A stretch of DNA of 64,000 nucleotides from Brevirhabdus pacifica (GCF_002797755.1 NZ_PGFI01000013.1:248001-312000), one strand, 5' to 3'; positions 35,212 to 45,361 are shown, counted from the stretch's first letter. The notes: a model not told the origin generated them from the letters alone. Numbers and translations are program-made.

Positions 35212-35242
35212 GGCCGGCCCTGTTCCAGAAACGGGGCCGGCC
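35212..35242 (+). repeat. Strong stem-loop between dnaK and dnaJ
   Basis: GGCCGGCCC (35212-35220) pairs exactly with GGGCCGGCC (35234-35242) around a 13-base loop. There is no T-run, so it is more likely an mRNA-stabilising or partial-attenuation hairpin that keeps DnaJ below DnaK than a terminator. Confidence 0.55.
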
Positions 35243-35266
35243 TGCGTGTTCAAGGATGGATGATCC

Positions 35267-36427
35267 ATGGCTAAACGTGACTTTTATGACGTTCTCGGCG
35301 TATCGCGCGGCGCCTCGGAGGCCGAGATCAAGAAGGCCTACCGCACCAAGGCCAAGGAATTGCACCCCGACCGCAACGCCGACAAGCCCGAGGCCGAGTC
35401 CCAGTTCAAGGAGGTCAACGAGGCCTACGACGCGCTGAAGGACCCCTCCAAGAAAGCCGCCTACGACCGCTACGGACATGCCGCCTTCGAGGGCGGAAAC
35501 GGCGCCAGCGCCGGCCACGGCCGCGGCGGCTTCCACCCCGGCGGCGGCGACTTCGCCTCTGCCTTCTCGGACGTGTTCGACGACCTCTTCGGCGATTTCG
35601 TCGGCGGCGGCCCCCGCGGTCGCGGCGGTCAGCCCCGCGCCGCCCGCGGCTCGGACCTGCGCTACAACCTGCGCGTCACCCTCGAGGACGCCTACGCTGG
35701 CGTCCAGAAATCGATCAACGTTCCCACCTCCGTGCGCTGCGGCACCTGCGAGGGCTCGGGCGCCGAAGGCGGCGCCGTCCCCGAGGCCTGCCCCACCTGT
35801 TCAGGCATGGGCAAGGTCCGCGCACAGCAGGGCTTCTTCACGGTCGAAAGGACCTGCCCCACCTGCGGCGGCATCGGCCAGATCATCAAGAACCCCTGCA
35901 AGTCCTGCGGCGGCGCCGGCCGGGTCGAGAAGGAACGCGCGCTCAGCGTCAACATCCCCGCCGGGGTCGAGACCGGAACCCGCATCCGCCTTGCCGGCGA
36001 GGGCGAGGCCGGGCTGCGCGGCGGACCGGCGGGCGATCTCTACATCTTCATCGAGGTGGCCGAGCACACGCTTTTCGAGCGCGACGGCGAGAACCTCTTC
36101 TGCCGGGTGCCCGTCTCGCTGACGGCGGCCGCCCTGGGCGGCGACATCGAGGTGCCCACCATCGACGGCGGCCGCAGCCGGGTTAAGGTCCCCGCCGGCA
36201 GCCAGTCGGGCCGGCAGATGCGCCTGCGCGGCAAGGGCATGCCCCGCCTGCGTGGCGGCGGCTCGGGCGACATGTTCATCGAGATGGCGGTCGAGACCCC
36301 GGTCAACCTGACCTCCAAGCAGAAGGACCTGCTGCGCGAATTCGAACGACTGTCCGAGGACAACAACCCCCACGGCAGCAGCTTCTTCGACTCGGTCAAA
36401 TCCTTTTGGGACGGCATGAAGGGCTAA
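35267..36427 (+). CDS. dnaJ: Chaperone protein DnaJ (Hsp40, type I)
   Basis: This 386-residue protein has a J domain with His33-Pro34-Asp35, a Gly/Phe-rich linker, four zinc-finger repeats ([32 protein letters not shown]) and the two C-terminal beta domains. It delivers clients to DnaK and stimulates its ATPase. It is 75 bases after dnaK, with the stem-loop 35212-35242 between them. A strong terminator follows 49 bases after its stop, overlapping the radC start. Confidence 0.99.
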   Translation: MAKRDFYDVLGVSRGASEAEIKKAYRTKAKELHPDRNADKPEAESQFKEVNEAYDALKDPSKKAAYDRYGHAAFEGGNGASAGHGRGGFHPGGGDFASAFSDVFDDLFGDFVGGGPRGRGGQPRAARGSDLRYNLRVTLEDAYAGVQKSINVPTSVRCGTCEGSGAEGGAVPEACPTCSGMGKVRAQQGFFTVERTCPTCGGIGQIIKNPCKSCGGAGRVEKERALSVNIPAGVETGTRIRLAGEGEAGLRGGPAGDLYIFIEVAEHTLFERDGENLFCRVPVSLTAAALGGDIEVPTIDGGRSRVKVPAGSQSGRQMRLRGKGMPRLRGGGSGDMFIEMAVETPVNLTSKQKDLLREFERLSEDNNPHGSSFFDSVKSFWDGMKG

Positions 36428-36476
36428 TCCACCGTTTGAGCCGGATGCGATTAAACCCCGCTTAACGATCTTTGTG

Positions 36477-36505
36477 AAAGGGTCGGGCCATGGCCCGGCC
36501 CTTTT
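36477..36505 (+). terminator. Intrinsic terminator of dnaKJ that contains the radC start codon
   Basis: AAAGGGTCGGGCC (36477-36489) pairs with GGCCCGGCCCTTT (36492-36504) with one U-G wobble, ending in four T (36502-36505). The loop includes the CATG at 36489-36492, so the ATG at 36490 would be hidden when the hairpin forms. Confidence 0.7.
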
Positions 36506-37281
36506 CCGCATCCACCCCCGAGGGCGATTCCGCCGCACCCGGCCTCTTTGATGCCCAGGGGCTGGCCCCCGTGGCGCCACCCCCGCCTGCGGCATCGCCG
36601 CGCCAACCCTCCTACATCCGCGGTCACCGCCAGCGCCTGCGCCGGCGTTTCACCGAGGGCGGCGCCGAAGCCATCCCCGATTACGAGATGCTGGAACTGG
36701 TCCTCTTCCGCGCCCTGCCCCGCCAGGACGTCAAACCCCTCGCCTCCCGCCTGATGGAGGCTTTCGGCAGCTTCAACGCCGTCCTCTCGGCCCCGCCCGC
36801 CCGCCTGCTGGCCTTGCCCGAGGTCGGCCCCGCCGTGGTCTGCGAGCTCAAGATCGTCGAGGCCGCGGCCCACCGGCTCGCCCGCTCGCGGGTGATGAAC
36901 CGCCAGGTGCTCTCCTCCTGGGACGCGCTGCTGGCCTATTGCCACGCCACCATGTCCCACCGGGAAACCGAGCAGTTCCGCATCTTCTACCTGGACCGCA
37001 AGAACGTCTTGATTGCGGACGAGGAGCAGGCGCGCGGCACGGTCGACCATGTCCCCGTCTACCCGCGCGAGGTTGCCAAGCGCGCGCTCGAGATCAACGC
37101 CTCGGCGGTGATCCTGGTCCACAACCACCCCTCGGGCGATCCCACCCCCTCGGACAGCGACATCGACATGACCGGCCGCATCCTCCAAGCGCTGACGGCG
37201 CTGGGGATCGTGCTGCACGACCATTTGGTGATCGGCAAATCGCGCGAGATATCGTTCCGCGCCGAGGGTCTGATCCTCTGA
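36490..37281 (+). CDS. radC: RadC/JAB-domain DNA repair-associated protein
   Basis: This 263-residue protein has an N-terminal helix-hairpin-helix-like part (ALPEVGPAVVCELKI) and a C-terminal JAMM/MPN+ domain with HNHPSGDPTPSDSD, the metal-site motif of RadC. Despite the name its role in repair is doubtful. The first ~38 residues are Pro/Ala-rich. The ATG at 36490 lies within the terminator hairpin of dnaKJ; I kept it since the family has a similar N-terminal length and no later Met exists before the conserved part. It may need its own promoter or read-through. Confidence 0.92.
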   Translation: MARPFSASTPEGDSAAPGLFDAQGLAPVAPPPPAASPRQPSYIRGHRQRLRRRFTEGGAEAIPDYEMLELVLFRALPRQDVKPLASRLMEAFGSFNAVLSAPPARLLALPEVGPAVVCELKIVEAAAHRLARSRVMNRQVLSSWDALLAYCHATMSHRETEQFRIFYLDRKNVLIADEEQARGTVDHVPVYPREVAKRALEINASAVILVHNHPSGDPTPSDSDIDMTGRILQALTALGIVLHDHLVIGKSREISFRAEGLIL

Positions 37282-37347
37282 CCTCGTCCCCGGTTCATTG
37301 TCGTGAAAATATCCAGGCCCCCCGAAGGGGCCGCCACGGACCGCAAT

Positions 37348-38913
37348 TCAGCGCAGCCACAGCTCCACCCGGCGATTGACACGCCGGCCCCAGGCGCTGT
37401 CGTCGCAGGCCATGGGCAGCGCCTCGCCAAAGGCGTCCACCGTCAATTTCAACCGCGAGAAATCGGCCGTGTGCGCCTCGGCGCGCACGGCTTTGCGCAC
37501 CGCCTCGGCCCGGCGGCGGGAAATGGCGCGGTTGGGCATCGCCCCGCCCTCTCCGTCCGAGAACCCGACGAAGACCAGTTGCCGGCCATCGAAGGCGCCG
37601 GTCTCGATCGCCTGGGCCAGCCGCGCCACGTTGCCCCGCGACTGGGCGTCGAGGTCGCTGGAGCCGCCCTCGAAGCGGAAGGTTGTGCTCAGCCGCTCGG
37701 CGCCGCGCAGGGCCCGCGCCAGGCGCTGCAACTCCTCCAGCGGGACCTCACCCCCCGCGCCAAGGATTGCGTTGGTCAGCCGCGCGCCCTGACGTGCCAG
37801 CGGCGTGCGGTCGATCCCCTGGTCGACAAAGCCCGCCCGGCGGATCACCAGCTCGGCGGCCGAGCTGTCGAAGAAGGCAATGAACTCCCGCGCCAGCAAC
37901 GGCAACCGCCGCGCGGGGGAATAAAGCATCAACGGAAGGCTCAGCGGGTAATCCTCGGACTTCAGCGTCGCCACCTCGGCGGCCAGCACCGCGCCGCAGG
38001 ATCCGCGCAGGTCCAGGGGCGCGGTGTTGCCCATCTCGGACCAGGCCGTCAGGCCGATGGCACCGGGATCGTCGGCCACCGCATCGACCAGGTCGGCAAC
38101 ATCGGCATGTCGCCGCGCTTGCCCCGACATGGTCTTGCCGAAGGGCGCCAGCACCTCCTCGGCGAAAAGCTGGCCCAGCGCCGAGTCGCCCGCCGGAGCG
38201 TGCAGGCTGATCGGCCCCTCGGCACCGCCCAGGGCGGACCAGTCCGAGACCTCTCCGGCGAAGACCGCCGCCAGCTCGTCGGGCGTCAGGGCCCGCAGGG
38301 GGTTGGCCGCCGCCACCACCGGCACCAGCGCGTCCAGCGCCAGCACCAGCGACCGCCTGGGCCCCGAGAGGTCCCCCAGCCCGGCAAGCGCCGCGACTGA
38401 CAGCTCCTCGGGCCCGATCTCTCGCAGGGACAGGGCCAGGTCGGCCTCTCCCGCCGCCAGGTCGGCGAACCCTTCCTCGCTGCTGGACAGGCGCAGGGTG
38501 ATGCGGGCCTGGTCGGTGCCCGTGGCCGGATCGCTCAGCACAAAGCGCGAGCGGCTTTCGTCCAGCACCTCGCGCAACAGGCGCAGACCCCGCTGGCGGG
38601 CAAAGGCATCGACCAGGGCCGGCAGCAGGACCTGCCCCATCGCCGCCGAGCCCGAGAGGGCGAATTCGGCCACGAACGCCTCCAAGTCCGGGCAGCCGAT
38701 GCCGTTGCAGATCACCCCCTGCCCGTCGATCGTCAGCGGCCCGTAGACCGTGTCGACCCGGTAGAATTCCCCGTCGTAGGATTGCAGCGTGCCCGAGATG
38801 TCCACTGTGCCATCGCGCGACGTCAGCGTCACGTCCTGCGCGACGGCGGGGCCAATCGCCAGGGACGCGACAGCCGCCGCTGCAAGGGCGGCGCGGAACG
38901 GACGATTGGGCAT
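37348..38913 (-). CDS. PstS-like substrate-binding domain fused to an OmpA C-terminal domain
   Basis: This 521-residue secreted protein has a signal peptide (cleaved near PAVAQ), a short N-terminal domain and a type II periplasmic binding domain like PstS (SGSAAMGQVLLPALVDAF, then VVAAANPLRALTPDELAAVFAGEVSDWSALGG). A C-terminal OmpA-like peptidoglycan-binding domain follows (FEGGSSDLDAQSRGNVARLAQAIE and NRAISRRRAEAVRKAV). The fusion suggests a cell-wall-anchored binding protein for phosphate or another anion. No pst transporter genes are nearby. The secreted unknown encoded 17 bases upstream is probably in the same operon. Confidence 0.85.
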   Translation of the reverse strand: MPNRPFRAALAAAAVASLAIGPAVAQDVTLTSRDGTVDISGTLQSYDGEFYRVDTVYGPLTIDGQGVICNGIGCPDLEAFVAEFALSGSAAMGQVLLPALVDAFARQRGLRLLREVLDESRSRFVLSDPATGTDQARITLRLSSSEEGFADLAAGEADLALSLREIGPEELSVAALAGLGDLSGPRRSLVLALDALVPVVAAANPLRALTPDELAAVFAGEVSDWSALGGAEGPISLHAPAGDSALGQLFAEEVLAPFGKTMSGQARRHADVADLVDAVADDPGAIGLTAWSEMGNTAPLDLRGSCGAVLAAEVATLKSEDYPLSLPLMLYSPARRLPLLAREFIAFFDSSAAELVIRRAGFVDQGIDRTPLARQGARLTNAILGAGGEVPLEELQRLARALRGAERLSTTFRFEGGSSDLDAQSRGNVARLAQAIETGAFDGRQLVFVGFSDGEGGAMPNRAISRRRAEAVRKAVRAEAHTADFSRLKLTVDAFGEALPMACDDSAWGRRVNRRVELWLR

Positions 38914-38930
38914 GGGCGGATCAGGTCACT

Positions 38931-39890
38931 TCAGTTTCGCGCGATCTTCAGGTCTGGCAGCACGCTTTTCAACCGAAGATATTCCCCCACCCGTGCGCAA
39001 CCGGGCATGCGCAGGCTCAGCGCGCTGCGCTCGGGCCCTCCGGCAGGGGCGGCGCGCAGCACGGTCGCGGGCACGGCCTGACTGCAATTGGCCTGCGTCA
39101 CCTCGCCTTCCAGGCTCAGCCGCACCGTGCCCAGACGGCGCGGCGCGGTATAGACCTCGGCCCGGCCATTGTCCGCGTCGATCACCGTCATGCGCCCGCC
39201 CTGACCGCGCAGCAGGCGTCCGGAATTGCCGGGCTGTCGGTGCCACAGATCGGCGCCCTTGGCGGCGGTGCGGGCCACCTCGCGGGCGTGCAGGGCCAGC
39301 GGGGGCTCCCCCACCCCCTCGTCGCCAGACGCCGCCCCACGCTCCCACAGGACGACGACGCGGGTGAATTCGCCCATGTCGGGGACAACCACCGTGCGGG
39401 CCAGCCGCGTGCCGTCCTCGAACCCGGCCGAGAGTTCGCCCAGCCCGACCAGCGCCGGCAGATCGACGCGCAGGGCGCCCATGGAATCGGTGGGCATCTC
39501 CAGCACCAGACCGGCATGCTCGATGCGCACCGTTGCCCCGGCCCGGCAGGGGGCGAACAGGGTCAGGCGGATCATGGCACCCGGTGCCGATACGGCGGAA
39601 AGCTCTTCCCGGCAGGGCATGCCATAGGGGGAGAGCCGTCGCTCGGGCGCACGGGCCCAGTCGCCCGGGCCGGCGTTGTCTCCGGCCCCCTCGGCCCTGT
39701 CGGCAGGACGCGCGGAAAGGGGAAGCAGCGCGCCCGGGTCAAAGCCCGCGCGACCGGCCCCCGGCGCCCGGGGCAGGTGGGGCGCGGCCCCCGCATCACC
39801 CGCCACGACAGGCGCAGGAAGGGTGCCCGACACCAGGGTGCCAAGCGCGATGACGGCCATCGCGGCCCATCGGCGGGGAAAGATCTGCAT
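38931..39890 (-). CDS. Secreted protein of unknown function
   Basis: This 319-residue protein has a basic start and hydrophobic signal peptide (about 1-30, cleavage near PVVAG), a Pro/Gly/Ala-rich linker to about residue 75, and a beta-rich domain with four or more cysteines (YGMPCREEL, LFAPCRAG, ANCSQAV, PGCARVGEY), so disulfides are likely. The later part reads MTVIDADNGRAEVYTAPRR. I do not recognise the family. I chose the ATG at 39890 because it gives a normal signal peptide. It is 17 bases upstream of the PstS-OmpA fusion on the same strand, suggesting a joint envelope role. Confidence 0.65.
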   Translation of the reverse strand: MQIFPRRWAAMAVIALGTLVSGTLPAPVVAGDAGAAPHLPRAPGAGRAGFDPGALLPLSARPADRAEGAGDNAGPGDWARAPERRLSPYGMPCREELSAVSAPGAMIRLTLFAPCRAGATVRIEHAGLVLEMPTDSMGALRVDLPALVGLGELSAGFEDGTRLARTVVVPDMGEFTRVVVLWERGAASGDEGVGEPPLALHAREVARTAAKGADLWHRQPGNSGRLLRGQGGRMTVIDADNGRAEVYTAPRRLGTVRLSLEGEVTQANCSQAVPATVLRAAPAGGPERSALSLRMPGCARVGEYLRLKSVLPDLKIARN

Positions 39891-40009
39891 GCCTGCTCCG
39901 ACGCGTCGTTGCGCGATGGGACAAGTATGGCGAAAATCGGGCAGGCTGAAAAGCCGAACGCCCCGCCAAGGGCGGGGCGCTGGGAACTGTGTCGGATAAG
40001 TCGCCGCGA

Positions 40010-42718
40010 TCAGGCGGTGACGGCACCGTGGCAATGCTTGTAGCGCTTGCCCGAGCCACAGGGGCAGGGATCGTTGCGCCCCACCTCGGCGACGGCTGTC
40101 TCTCCGGCCCCGTCAGGCTGTGCGGCCGCCTGCGGGCCGGCCGCCGGTGCGGCACCGGGTTGCGCGCCCGCCTCGGCGCCCTGCAAGGCACGCTGCTGTT
40201 CGATCAGCTGGGCCAGCATCTGCTTCTGCTCTTCCTCGCTGAGCGGGCGAAGCTGTGCCAGCTTCTCGGTCACTTCCTCGCGGAGGGAGTTCAGCAGGCT
40301 CTCGAAAAGCTGGAAGCTTTCGTTCTTGTACTCGTTGAGCGGATCGCGCTGTGCATAGCCGCGGAACCCCACGACCGAGCGCAGATGCTCCAGCGTCACA
40401 AGATGCTCGCGCCACTTGGCGTCGATGGTCTGCAGCAGGACCTGTTTTTCGATACGGCGCATCTGCTCGGGGCCGAACTTGGCGGCCTTGCCGGCCATGA
40501 ACTCGTCCGTTGCCTTGTAAAGACGCTCGCGGATGTCGGAATCATCGACCCCTTCTTCCTGCGTCCAGGCGATGACGGGGGCGTCGACGCCCAGCTTCTC
40601 GATGACAGCGGCATAAAGCCCCTCGCCATCCCACTGGTCGGCGTAGGACCGGGCGGGGATGTAGAAATCGACCAGGTCGTCGATGACCTGGTGGCGCATA
40701 TCCTCGACAATCTCGTTGACGTCTTTGCTTTCCATGATCTCCAGACGCTGGCCGAAGATGGCCTTGCGCTGGTCGTTCATCACGTCGTCGAACTTCAGCA
40801 GTTGCTTGCGGATGTCGAAGTTGCGCGCCTCGACCTTGGCCTGGGCCTTCTCGAGGCTCTTGTTCACCCATGGGTGGATGATCGCCTCGCCTTCCTTCAT
40901 GCCCAGCTTGCCCAGCACGTTGTCCAGACGCTCGGACCCGAAGATCCGCATCAGGTCATCTTCAAGGCTGAGGTAGAAGGCCGAGCGGCCGGGGTCGCCC
41001 TGACGGCCCGAGCGGCCGCGCAGCTGGTTGTCGATGCGGCGGCTTTCGTGCCGCTCGGTGGCCAGAACGAACAGGCCGCCTGCCTCCAGCACCTTCTTCT
41101 TGTCGCCGGCGACCTCGGCCTCGGCGCGTTCGCGCAGGGCGGCGGGATCGGCCTCGGGGTCGGTGGCCAGGGCCTCCAGCACCTTCATGTCGACGTTGCC
41201 GCCAAGCTGGATGTCGGTGCCGCGACCGGCCATGTTGGTGGCGATGGTCACAGCGCCCGGCTTGCCGGCGTCGGCGACGATGGCGGCCTCCTGCTCATGC
41301 TGGCGGGCGTTGAGGACGTTGTGGGGCACGCCGCGTTCCTTGAGCATCTGCGACAGGAACTCGGACTTCTCGATCGAGGTGGTGCCGACGAGGATCGGCT
41401 GACCCTTCTTGTGGGCCTCCTCGATCGTCTCGCGGATGGCGTCGTATTTTTCCTTGGCGGTCCGGTAGACGGCGTCATGCTCGTCGACGCGGGCGATGGG
41501 CCGGTTGGTCGGCACCTCGATCACGCCCAGCTTGTAGATCTCGGCGAATTCCTCGGCCTCGGTCGCGGCGGTGCCGGTCATGCCGCCCAGCTTGTCGTAA
41601 AGCCGGAAATAGTTCTGGAAGGTGACCGATGCCAGGGTCACGTTCTCGGGCTGGATCGAGACGTTCTCCTTGGCCTCGATCGCCTGGTGCAGGCCGTCCG
41701 ACAGGCGGCGACCCGACATCATGCGGCCGGTGAATTCGTCGATCAGCACGACCTCGTCATCGCGGACGATGTAATCCTTGTCGCGCTGGAACAGCTTGTG
41801 GGCGCGCAGGGCCTGGGTGACGTGGTGCACCAGCGTCGTCGACTCGGGGTCATAGAGGGATTGACCCTCCGGCAGGATCCCCTGACGCAGCAGCTCCTGT
41901 TCCAGGAACTCGTTGCCCTCGTCGGTGTAGGTGACGTTGCGGGTCTTCTCGTCGATGGTGAAATGCTCGTCCGAGAGGCTGGGGACCACCGTGTCGATGG
42001 TCTTGTAAAGTTCGCTCCGGTCCTCGGAGGGGCCCGAGATGATCAGCGGCGTGCGCGCCTCGTCGATCAGGATCGAATCGACCTCGTCGACGATGGCGAA
42101 GTAGTGGTCGCGCTGGTTCATCTCGTCGAGATCCATGCGCATGTTGTCCCGAAGGTAGTCGAAACCCAGCTCGTTGTTGGTGGCGTAGGTGACGTCGGCG
42201 CCGTAGGCCTCCGCCTTTTCCTGCTCGGGCTGCTGGGGGTAGACCACGCCGGTGGTCAGGCCCAGGGCGGCATAGACCTTGCCCATCCATTCGGCATCGC
42301 GCCGCGCCAGGTAGTCGTTGACCGTGACGATGTGCACGCCGCGCCCCGTCAGGGCGTTCAGATAGGCCGGGAAGGTCGCCATCAGCGTCTTGCCCTCGCC
42401 GGTTTTCATCTCGGCGATGTTGCCCTGGTGCAGGAAGATCCCGCCCATGAGCTGCACGTCGAAGGCCCGCAGGCCCAGGGTGCGGCGGGCCGCTTCGCGC
42501 ACGTTGGCGAAGGCCTCGGGCAGCAGGTCGTCCAGGGCTTCGCCCTTGGCCAGGCGCTCGCGGAACTCGGCGGTCTTCTCGATGATCTGCTCATCGGTGA
42601 GGTCGGTGAACTGTGGCTCGAGGGCGTTGATCTTTTCGACAAGCGGCCTGCGGGCTTTCACCTCGCGGTCATTTGGCGTTCCGAATACTTTCTTGGCGAT
42701 GGTTCCGAGACCCAGCAT
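40010..42718 (-). CDS. secA: Preprotein translocase ATPase SecA
   Basis: This 902-residue motor has Walker [30 protein letters not shown], the second nucleotide-binding fold with [14 protein letters not shown], and the C-terminal zinc/SecB-binding motif [14 protein letters not shown]. It drives protein export through SecYEG. I chose the ATG at 42718 ([13 protein letters not shown]), as homologues begin this way; the frame is open upstream. It is divergent from the parvulin gene, a fellow secretion factor, with a candidate promoter between. Confidence 0.98.
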   Translation of the reverse strand: MLGLGTIAKKVFGTPNDREVKARRPLVEKINALEPQFTDLTDEQIIEKTAEFRERLAKGEALDDLLPEAFANVREAARRTLGLRAFDVQLMGGIFLHQGNIAEMKTGEGKTLMATFPAYLNALTGRGVHIVTVNDYLARRDAEWMGKVYAALGLTTGVVYPQQPEQEKAEAYGADVTYATNNELGFDYLRDNMRMDLDEMNQRDHYFAIVDEVDSILIDEARTPLIISGPSEDRSELYKTIDTVVPSLSDEHFTIDEKTRNVTYTDEGNEFLEQELLRQGILPEGQSLYDPESTTLVHHVTQALRAHKLFQRDKDYIVRDDEVVLIDEFTGRMMSGRRLSDGLHQAIEAKENVSIQPENVTLASVTFQNYFRLYDKLGGMTGTAATEAEEFAEIYKLGVIEVPTNRPIARVDEHDAVYRTAKEKYDAIRETIEEAHKKGQPILVGTTSIEKSEFLSQMLKERGVPHNVLNARQHEQEAAIVADAGKPGAVTIATNMAGRGTDIQLGGNVDMKVLEALATDPEADPAALRERAEAEVAGDKKKVLEAGGLFVLATERHESRRIDNQLRGRSGRQGDPGRSAFYLSLEDDLMRIFGSERLDNVLGKLGMKEGEAIIHPWVNKSLEKAQAKVEARNFDIRKQLLKFDDVMNDQRKAIFGQRLEIMESKDVNEIVEDMRHQVIDDLVDFYIPARSYADQWDGEGLYAAVIEKLGVDAPVIAWTQEEGVDDSDIRERLYKATDEFMAGKAAKFGPEQMRRIEKQVLLQTIDAKWREHLVTLEHLRSVVGFRGYAQRDPLNEYKNESFQLFESLLNSLREEVTEKLAQLRPLSEEEQKQMLAQLIEQQRALQGAEAGAQPGAAPAAGPQAAAQPDGAGETAVAEVGRNDPCPCGSGKRYKHCHGAVTA

Positions 42719-42865
42719 CGTGTCGTCCGCTCTCCGCTTGGGGGCGTGGTTCGCCCCGTCCTGACAGGCTTTTCTGACAGGTTCGTGTGATGGCAAGCCT
42801 TGCCCCTGCTTCACGCCACCCATAGAACGGCGGACAAGCGCGGCACGGCCTGCTGAACCCTTCGG

Positions 42866-42894
42866 CACATAAGGGCCTGCCTGTTGACTGTCAA
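42866..42894 (-). promoter_or_regulatory. Candidate secA promoter with overlapping dyad
   Basis: On the minus strand TTGACA (42894-42889) and TATGTG (42871-42866) are 17 bases apart. The -35 box is inside the perfect dyad GTTGAC-T-GTCAAC (42883-42895), which could be a repressor site acting on secA or the divergent parvulin gene. Confidence 0.4.
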
Positions 42895-42964
42895 CTTGAC
42901 CCGCTGTCCCAGTGGATTCTGGACGCGGGCCGGCCACCTCGAGGCCACGCGAAAGGAGCCTACC

Positions 42965-43897
42965 ATGAGCCGATTCCACGCCTACGGTCCCGCCCTTGCC
43001 ATAAGCGCCGCCCTGCTCACCGCGACGGGCCTTGCCGCCCCTCTCGCCGCGCAGGAAGAAAAGGCCGCGGATCCCGCCGCCGAGACTGCCCAGACCGAAG
43101 CCCCCGCCCCCTCAGGAGCTCCCGCCGAGGGCGCCGACACGGTTCTGGCGCGCGTCGGCGGCACCGACATCAAGCTGGGTCATCTGATGCTTCTGCGCGA
43201 GGGTCTGCCCGCGCAATACCAGTCGCTTCCGGCCGAAACCCTGTTCGAAGGGCTGCTTGAGCAGCTGATCCGCCAGGCCGCCCTGGCCCAGTCCCTTGAG
43301 GATGACGACAGCAGCCGCCTGACCCTCGGCCTCGAGAACGAGGTGCGCGGCTACAAGGCCGGCCTGGTGCTGGACCGCGTCGTGCGCGAGCAGGTGACGG
43401 AGGGGGCCATTCAGGCCGCCTACGACGCCCAGTACGGCGACCAGGAGGTGCAGACCGAATGGAACGCCTCGCACATCCTCGTGAAGACCGAGGAAGAGGC
43501 CAAGGAACTGACCGCCGCCCTCGACAAGGGCGCCGATTTCGCCGAGCTGGCCAAGGAGAAATCCACCGGCCCCTCCGGCCCCCGCGGGGGTGAGCTGGGC
43601 TGGTTCTCGGACGGGCAGATGGTGCCGCCCTTCCAGAACGCGGTCGCCGCGCTGGAGATCGGCGAGGTCTCTGCCCCCTTCCAGACCGATTTCGGCTGGC
43701 ACGTGGCCAAGCTGAACGACACCCGCGAGGCGGCGCCGACCAGTCTTGAGGATGTCCGCCAGGAAATCGTCACGACCCTGACCAACGCCGCCATCGACCA
43801 GGTGATGACCAACGCCACCGAAGGTGTCGAGGTCGAGCGTATGGTCGAAGGGATCGACCCCTCGGTCATCGATCAGCGCGACCTGGTCTCGGACTGA
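42965..43897 (+). CDS. Periplasmic parvulin-type peptidyl-prolyl isomerase
   Basis: This 310-residue protein has a signal peptide (cleaved near PLAAQ), an Ala/Pro/Glu-rich linker, a SurA-N-like helical segment and a PpiC domain: [13 protein letters not shown], then [16 protein letters not shown] and [10 protein letters not shown]. It assists folding of exported proteins. The ATG at 42965 has AAAGGAG at ideal distance. It is divergent from secA and 48 bases upstream of argJ on the same strand. Confidence 0.94.
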   Translation: MSRFHAYGPALAISAALLTATGLAAPLAAQEEKAADPAAETAQTEAPAPSGAPAEGADTVLARVGGTDIKLGHLMLLREGLPAQYQSLPAETLFEGLLEQLIRQAALAQSLEDDDSSRLTLGLENEVRGYKAGLVLDRVVREQVTEGAIQAAYDAQYGDQEVQTEWNASHILVKTEEEAKELTAALDKGADFAELAKEKSTGPSGPRGGELGWFSDGQMVPPFQNAVAALEIGEVSAPFQTDFGWHVAKLNDTREAAPTSLEDVRQEIVTTLTNAAIDQVMTNATEGVEVERMVEGIDPSVIDQRDLVSD

Positions 43898-43945
43898 TCC
43901 ACTAGCGACACACGACTGACACGCGGACAGCACAGGAACTTTCCG

Positions 43946-45361
43946 ATGGGTGCCAACGACATGCTCCGGCAGCTTTCGCTCCGGCTCAAGGCGGCGGGGC
44001 AGGCATTGCGCCAGCCCCTCCCCGAAACCTCCGCTGGCACGACCGGCGCCCAGGCCGACCAGGCCGCCGTCAAACCGGCCAAGCCCGCCAAGGCGCCGCC
44101 GCCGGTCTCTCCGCTGGCGCCCAAGGGCGGCTTCCCCGCCCTGCCGGTGATCGAGGGCGCCCGCTTTGCCGCCGCCGCGGCCGGTGTCCGCTACACGACC
44201 GGCCGGCTTGACGTGGCTTTGATGGAGCTTTGTGCAGGCTCCACCGTGGCCGCCGTCTTCACCCGCTCCGCCACCCGCGCGGCCCCCGTCCTGGACGGTG
44301 AGGAGAAGCTGGCGCGGATCGCCACCGGCTCGGCCGGTTCGGGCGACGCGGGCTTTGCGATCATCGTCAATGCCGGCAATGCCAACGCCTTCACCGGCGC
44401 CGCCGGCAGCGGTAGCGTCGAGGCGGTGTCGAAAGCCGTTGGGGAACGGCTGGGCATCCCCGCAGGCCATGTCTTCATGTCGTCGACCGGCGTCATCGGC
44501 GAGCCGCTGAAGCACGAGCGCATTGTCGCCGTTCTGGACGGGCTGAAATCCGACCTGGATGGCGCGGCCCTGCCCCGCGCCGCCGAGGCGATCCGCACCA
44601 CCGACACCTTCGCAAAGGGCGCCTCGGCCGAGGTGGCGATTGGCGGCGGCACGGTCCGCATTGCCGGCATCGCCAAAGGCTCCGGCATGATCGCGCCCGA
44701 CATGGCGACGATGCTGGTCTATCTTTTCACCGATGCGCCCATCGACCAGCCGCTGCTTCAAGCAATGGTATCGCGCGCCTCGGACCGCACCTTCAACTGC
44801 ATCACGGTCGACGGCGACACTTCGACCTCGGACACGCTGATATGCGGCGCAACCGGCAAGGCCAAGGGCGTCGCCCGCCTGACCGACGCCGAGAGCGACG
44901 ACGCCCGCGCCTTCGAGAAGGCGCTGCACGGCGTCATGCTGGACCTGGCCCACCAGGTCGTACGCGACGGTGAAGGCGCCACCAAGTTCGTCGAGGTGCG
45001 CGTCACCGGCGCCCGCTCGGACGAGGACGCGCGCAAGGTCGCGCTGGCGACCGCCAACTCGCCGCTGGTCAAGACCGCCCTGGCGGGAGAGGACCCGAAC
45101 TGGGGCCGCATCGTCATGGCGGTGGGCAAATCCGGGGCCGAGGCGGACCGTGACCGCCTGGCGATCCGCCTGGGCGATCTGACCATCGCCGAGAAGGGAT
45201 GGGTCGCCGAGGGCTACCGCGAAGAGGACGGCGCCGCCTACATGAAGCGCGACGAGCTTGTGATCGGGATCGACCTGGGGCTGGGCGACGGCGAATCCGT
45301 GGTCTGGACCTGCGACCTGACCCATCAATACATCACGATCAACGCGGATTACCGTTCGTGA
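43946..45361 (+). CDS. argJ: Bifunctional glutamate N-acetyltransferase/amino-acid acetyltransferase
   Basis: This 471-residue protein has the autocleavage site KGSGMIAPDMATML (244-257), with cleavage between Ala254 and the nucleophile Thr255. TSDT and EDPNWGRI follow, as in ArgJ. It recycles acetyl groups between N-acetylornithine and glutamate in arginine synthesis. The family is typically about 410 residues; the first ~55 here are Ala/Pro/Lys-rich and probably disordered. Its stop overlaps the mutT start (GTGA). Confidence 0.97.
   Translation: MGANDMLRQLSLRLKAAGQALRQPLPETSAGTTGAQADQAAVKPAKPAKAPPPVSPLAPKGGFPALPVIEGARFAAAAAGVRYTTGRLDVALMELCAGSTVAAVFTRSATRAAPVLDGEEKLARIATGSAGSGDAGFAIIVNAGNANAFTGAAGSGSVEAVSKAVGERLGIPAGHVFMSSTGVIGEPLKHERIVAVLDGLKSDLDGAALPRAAEAIRTTDTFAKGASAEVAIGGGTVRIAGIAKGSGMIAPDMATMLVYLFTDAPIDQPLLQAMVSRASDRTFNCITVDGDTSTSDTLICGATGKAKGVARLTDAESDDARAFEKALHGVMLDLAHQVVRDGEGATKFVEVRVTGARSDEDARKVALATANSPLVKTALAGEDPNWGRIVMAVGKSGAEADRDRLAIRLGDLTIAEKGWVAEGYREEDGAAYMKRDELVIGIDLGLGDGESVVWTCDLTHQYITINADYRS

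Noticed and set aside
39989-42790. 933-codon plus-strand frame opposite secA
   Set aside because: Composition is that of reverse-strand secA; no motifs, no promoter and no Shine-Dalgarno.
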